Shown piece by piece: positions 8,337 to 11,036 of a stretch of DNA of 11,036 nucleotides. The DNA comes from Neolecta irregularis DAH-3 (taxonomy: Eukaryota; Ascomycota; Neolectomycetes; Neolectales; Neolectaceae). How positions within the stretch are numbered: position 1 is the first letter of the stretch; the number at the start of each line of letters is the position of its first letter. Both the position numbers and the translations under genes were made by a program. Location: contig LXFE01000831.1 of the NCBI GenBank assembly GCA_001929475.1, positions 1 to 11,036 on the forward strand, given 5' to 3'. The notes under the pieces were generated by a model. The model had not been told where the DNA came from, searched no databases, and worked only from the letters and a program-made list of their open reading frames with translations.

Positions 8337-8427
8337 CCGACCGGAGTAGATTCAAAGCAATGCACGGCTGTTTCTTGGGGAGAATGGGACTGTACTAAGT
8401 ATTGATCCGACCGGCGATAAAGCAATG
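8337..8427. promoter_or_regulatory. Duplicated CCGACCGG + AAAGCAATG module upstream of copy 3
   Basis: CCGACCGG occurs exactly at 8337-8344 and 8407-8414, and AAAGCAATG exactly at 8354-8362 and 8419-8427, in the same order each time. Both pairs lie within 110 bp upstream of the ATG at 8320, between it and the TATA box. They could be binding sites for a zinc-cluster regulator, which often use CGG-type words, or a small duplication. I did not find the pair in front of copies 1 or 2. Confidence 0.35.
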
Positions 8428-8428
8428 A

Positions 8429-8435
8429 ATTTATA
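8429..8435 (-). promoter_or_regulatory. TATA box of DUF1996-WSC copy 3
   Basis: The minus strand reads CCTATAAATTC here, with TATAAAT about 110 bp upstream of the start codon at 8320. The distance is close to that of the TATA box of copy 2 (about 98 bp), which supports both start choices. Confidence 0.5.
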
Positions 8436-9096
8436 GGAAACTTTGTCAACTGCCGATTATAGAGCGCTTTCTGACTTCTTGTGCGCCACGTAATTCAGAC
8501 TGTTGAAGGTTACACCATTCAGCTTGTCTCGCTTCAGTTCTAATGACGGGAACTATGTTTGTCGGAGATCGGCTTTATTCGAAACCGTGACGAGGCAGCA
8601 TTTCTGGCAACATGGCGGCATGACCAGGCCCAGATGAAGTTTGATGCCGCCCATTTGAGCGAGTGACAGGGTTGTCTAGGACAATGGGCAGCTTCCAATG
8701 TCGTTCAGCAGTAGTACTATAAGCCCCTACCAGGGCTAGATTCGTAAGCGGATTCTTTGCGGACAATTTGACACCTTCTACTCGAGAATGAATAATCAAA
8801 CAACGACTCCCTGATTTGAGGGGCCACAAGAAAGCAGTATCGCGCCTTGAAAAAAATGCATTCTTTGTATTGCAAAATGGCGCAACCGCGAGAAAAATTT
8901 ACCATGTGCCATGACGCGTAGGTCGCAAGTTCCTTTTTAGAGCATAAGCGAACACACGAACAGCCCAAATCAACAATTGCAGTGGAAGATCTGGCAAGAA
9001 AGTAGTTCCAAGTAGAAATCGAGTTTCCCAAAGTGAGCTGTTGACAAGTTTCGCTTTTTGCGGGGATTCGCTCGCATAAATTTTGACTTCAAACAT

Positions 9097-9544
9097 TGAA
9101 TTTAGAACGAGTTTTTGTAATTTAGCGATTAATAGCCAAACATTTGAAAGGAAAATAAGGTTGAATTGTAAAACTTGTTTTATTCCAGCAAACTGTTCTC
9201 TGTGGAGCAGATGAATGGTTAAAGTTTGTGAAGTCGTGCGACGGAGAAATTACGCAACACTAATGGAGAAATAAGTCGTCCAAGCTAATGGGGTTGCTCT
9301 TGGGCAGGTTCATTTCGGCAGGAAAACCTGCGGCAGGTAGAAACACTGCCGGTCCAGACAGGGGCGGGTTTTGGCTTCAAGGGGGTGGGAATAACAGCCT
9401 TGTGGAGGTTAGTCCTGGCAAATGTCGCCATATCCAAGTCGTTTGCGAGCCGATAATAATGCTGTTCTACAAAGACGCGCTTTTCTCTACTTCCGGGGTA
9501 TTGTGCTGCAAACACGCGCTTGACCAGCCTGAATTTAGAACGAG
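9097..9544 (+). repeat. 15-bp direct repeat flanking 418 bp (TGAATTTAGAACGAG)
   Basis: TGAATTTAGAACGAG occurs exactly at 9097-9111 and 9530-9544. The DNA between shows no transposon gene or terminal inverted repeat. The repeat may mark an old insertion, a local duplication or a shared regulatory word. Confidence 0.6.
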
Positions 9545-9546
9545 AA

Positions 9547-9588
9547 AAGGCACTTGCAATCATGAAGAACAAGGCACTTGCAATCATG
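9547..9588 (+). repeat. Tandem repeat, 24-bp unit
   Basis: AAGGCACTTGCAATCATG is present at 9547-9564 and again at 9571-9588, spaced by AAGAAC. This is one full 24-bp unit followed by an 18-bp partial unit. It starts immediately after the right copy of the 15-bp direct repeat. Confidence 0.85.
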
Positions 9589-9756
9589 CCAACTCTGCGG
9601 TCTGGAGAAGAACATGGCAAACGCAAATACACAACCGCAAAACTGGTGTCGGTTGTGGTTTCTGCATTGTGCATTTGTGCGTCGTGCAACAGCCGTGGGT
9701 CGGCCAGGGTCGTGACGAGGTGGCGTCAGCCGTAGCAGCCACGCCCAGCGCCTCCC

Positions 9757-9776
9757 GCTTCTCCCGGCTTCTCCCG
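9757..9776 (+). repeat. Perfect 10-bp tandem duplication GCTTCTCCCG in the Argonaute leader
   Basis: GCTTCTCCCG is repeated head to tail at 9757-9766 and 9767-9776, inside a C/T-rich stretch (about 9740-9815) immediately upstream of the proposed Argonaute ATG at 9823. Pyrimidine-rich tracts are common around transcription starts and in leaders of fungal genes, so this is probably 5' UTR or promoter. Confidence 0.6.
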
Positions 9777-9822
9777 CAACCCGGCCCTCACCCGCCGGCT
9801 TTCGCTGCTGCTTCCAACCTCA

Positions 9823-11036
9823 ATGGCCGCCCGCAGCGATGTTGCCGCTCTCACCGATCTCTGTTCGCGCCCCAACTACAACACCACAGTGCCCCACCGC
9901 CCGCTTTCCGCTTTCTGACTACCCCTAGTCTGGCTGCCCCACCACCGTATTTGCCAACCACTTTAGGGTGACATCGTTCCCAAACACCATTCTCCACCAG
10001 TACGAAGTCTGCCAGCCTGCCCCCGCCTTTGGATTTGCTCTGACCACAAAGCAGGTTACAATTGGCAAGGGCACTCTAAAACCAAGCCTCTCGCGCAAAC
10101 TGTGGGCGACGTCCTATGTTCAGACTGCCCTTGGAGAAAACAAGGTCATCTTTGATGGTATGTCTCTGCCATCCTGCGACTCTAAATTTTCGAGGCCGGC
10201 ACATTGCGTGGTGCAGCAAAAAGTTACCCTTTGGCACTGAAATTGCCCTTGAAACCACCATCAGTGGCTCTGATCCGAAAACCGCTAATGAAAGGGACCG
10301 GCTGACTGTGAAAATTGCCTACTCCGCACAAGTAAACCTTGAATTCATCCACCAATTCCTCCTCAAGCGATATCGAAAGGATGAACAAGTTCTTCAAGGT
10401 AATGTTCTGATCGACTGCTGGCCAATACCAACCACCCAGGGCTTACGGCACTCAACAACCTTTTGCGTCAAACGCCCACCCTCAAATTTTTCACCATGGG
10501 TAATTCTAAGAATTTTTACAAAGAGCAAGATGCAGTGCCTCTCACCGGGGCTCTCCAAGCCTGGAGAGGCATTTTTCAATCACTTCGACCTTCCCAAGGC
10601 AACAATATTTTTTGGTTCTCTGATACTTATTTGATAGGCTCCCTCACTGTAAACGTTGATGTTGCCACTACTGTTGCCTGGCAGGGTGACCTGTCACTTG
10701 TTGATCTGGTATGTAAGCATACAAATTGTCGTGATGCCAACGACCTCGTCTCAATGGGTGATCGAGATCGGCACAAGCTCCAACAAGCAATTAAGGGCCT
10801 CACCTTTTTCGTCACCCATCGACAAGAGCAAGGTCGACGAAAAGTTTTGACTATCAAGCGGTTGATGAAGACAAGTTCAATTACTACAACATTTCCGATG
10901 GAAAAGGACGGCGAGACAAAAACCATTAGCATACAACGCTATATGAAGATGGCATATAACAAAGATATCCGATATCCACAACTTTTCTGTTCGTTCTGCC
11001 ATTCTTCGGTGGCTCACATATAGGCGTTCAGAGTAC
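9823..11036 (+). CDS. Argonaute (N, linker 1 and PAZ domains), 5' part, cut by window end
   Basis: Argonautes bind small guide RNAs and silence matching transcripts. The proposed exons are 9823-9888, 9929-10006, 10055-10157, 10195-10398, 10440-10598, 10638-10988 and 11024-11036+, encoding about 324 residues before the window ends. Exon 1 gives RPNYNTT, and splicing joins it to PTTVFANHF, matching the start of the N domain (RPGYGT...TNHF). Later family landmarks are NTILHQYE, GENKVIFDG, LPFGTEIAL, the linker-1 strings ALNNLLRQTP, AWRGIFQSLRPSQ and NVDV, and PAZ strings FVTHR, RRKVLTIKRL, TTFPM and YNKDIRYPQLFC. Introns are 40, 48, 37, 41, 39 and 35 nt; CTGAC or CTGAT branch motifs are clear in three, and the fifth appears to be GC-AG. 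The second and fifth are in-frame, so their splicing is less certain. The ATG at 9823 leaves only about 13 residues before RPNY, short for the family, so an upstream exon may be missed. The MID and PIWI domains, and any catalytic residues, lie beyond the window. Confidence 0.85.
10599..10637 (+). other. Probable GC-AG intron in the Argonaute gene
   Basis: Between CGACCTTCCCAAG and GCTCCCTCACTG lies a 39-nt segment beginning GCAACA and ending GATAG, with CTGAT 20-24 nt before the acceptor. It is a multiple of three and open, so retention would insert 13 residues (starting NNIFWF) between RPSQG and LTVNVDV. In Argonautes these two strings normally adjoin (RP..G.L.LNVDV), so removal is favoured. 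No GT donor is available at this boundary. Confidence 0.55.

Larger units (their letters stand above)
8440..9822. other. Intergenic region and upstream flank of the Argonaute gene
   Basis: No gene can be supported here. Open frames of 60-230 codons on both strands (the longest on the plus strand from about 9288 to 9971) lack domains and overlap each other. The plus-strand one also runs across the real Argonaute exon 1 in another frame. The region is AT-rich up to about 9280 and becomes GC- and pyrimidine-rich from about 9725. It should hold the promoter and 5' leader of the Argonaute gene, and possibly an unrecognised upstream exon. Confidence 0.5.

Noticed and set aside
8575-9096. Several overlapping minus-strand open frames of 65-104 codons.
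   Set aside because: They are in different frames with no motif in common with any family I know, and no splice pattern joins them into a sensible protein.
9285-9689. A 134-codon minus-strand open frame opposite the Argonaute leader.
   Set aside because: No family similarity or start context, and it overlaps repeats. Likely a chance frame.
9288-9971. A 227-codon plus-strand open frame running into the Argonaute region.
   Set aside because: It is in a different frame from the Argonaute exons, has no recognisable domain, and its composition follows the GC-rich leader. The exon model in the other frame matches the Argonaute N domain.

Overview
The window looks like nuclear DNA of a filamentous or dimorphic fungus (Dikarya). 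The reasons are secreted DUF1996 proteins with a C-terminal WSC domain, which are typical of fungi; a eukaryotic Argonaute; spliceosomal introns with CTGAY-like branch points; and TATA plus pyrimidine-rich leaders. I lean to Basidiomycota, but the sequence alone does not settle this. Its most distinctive trait is that every intron I could place is extremely short: 14 introns of 35-48 nt, averaging about 39 nt. Several of them are multiples of three with no stop codon, so they hide inside long open reading frames.

Layout from left to right. Positions 1-420 are a non-coding, repeat-like block with a perfect 43-nt hairpin, CCATGGAC/GTCCATGG words and a CT-rich tract, possibly a solo LTR. Positions 430-905 are the putative promoter of the first gene, with tandem TATA-like repeats and a perfect TGACGTCA. 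Positions 906-1969 (+) are a three-exon gene for a 328-aa coiled-coil protein with a BAG-like C-terminal helical region. Three tandem paralogues follow on the minus strand: copy 1 (2149-3164), copy 2 (4000-5718) and copy 3 (6825-8320). Each encodes a signal peptide plus a DUF1996 domain, and introns 1 and 2 sit at identical positions and phases in all three. Copies 2 and 3 also carry a Ser/Thr-rich linker and a WSC domain. Copy 1 lacks the WSC domain, is shifted out of frame near its 3' end and has lost a family motif, so it is a truncated or decaying member. Positions 8321-9822 are intergenic apart from promoter elements and short repeats. Positions 9823-11036 (+) are the 5' part of an Argonaute gene, covering the N domain, linker 1 and most of the PAZ domain, cut by the window end.

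The DUF1996/WSC genes are a local expansion of secreted, probably cell-wall-associated proteins. The Argonaute is an RNA-silencing gene that seems to be an unrelated neighbour. Exon structures were inferred by reading-frame continuity and similarity between paralogues and family motifs, not from transcripts.
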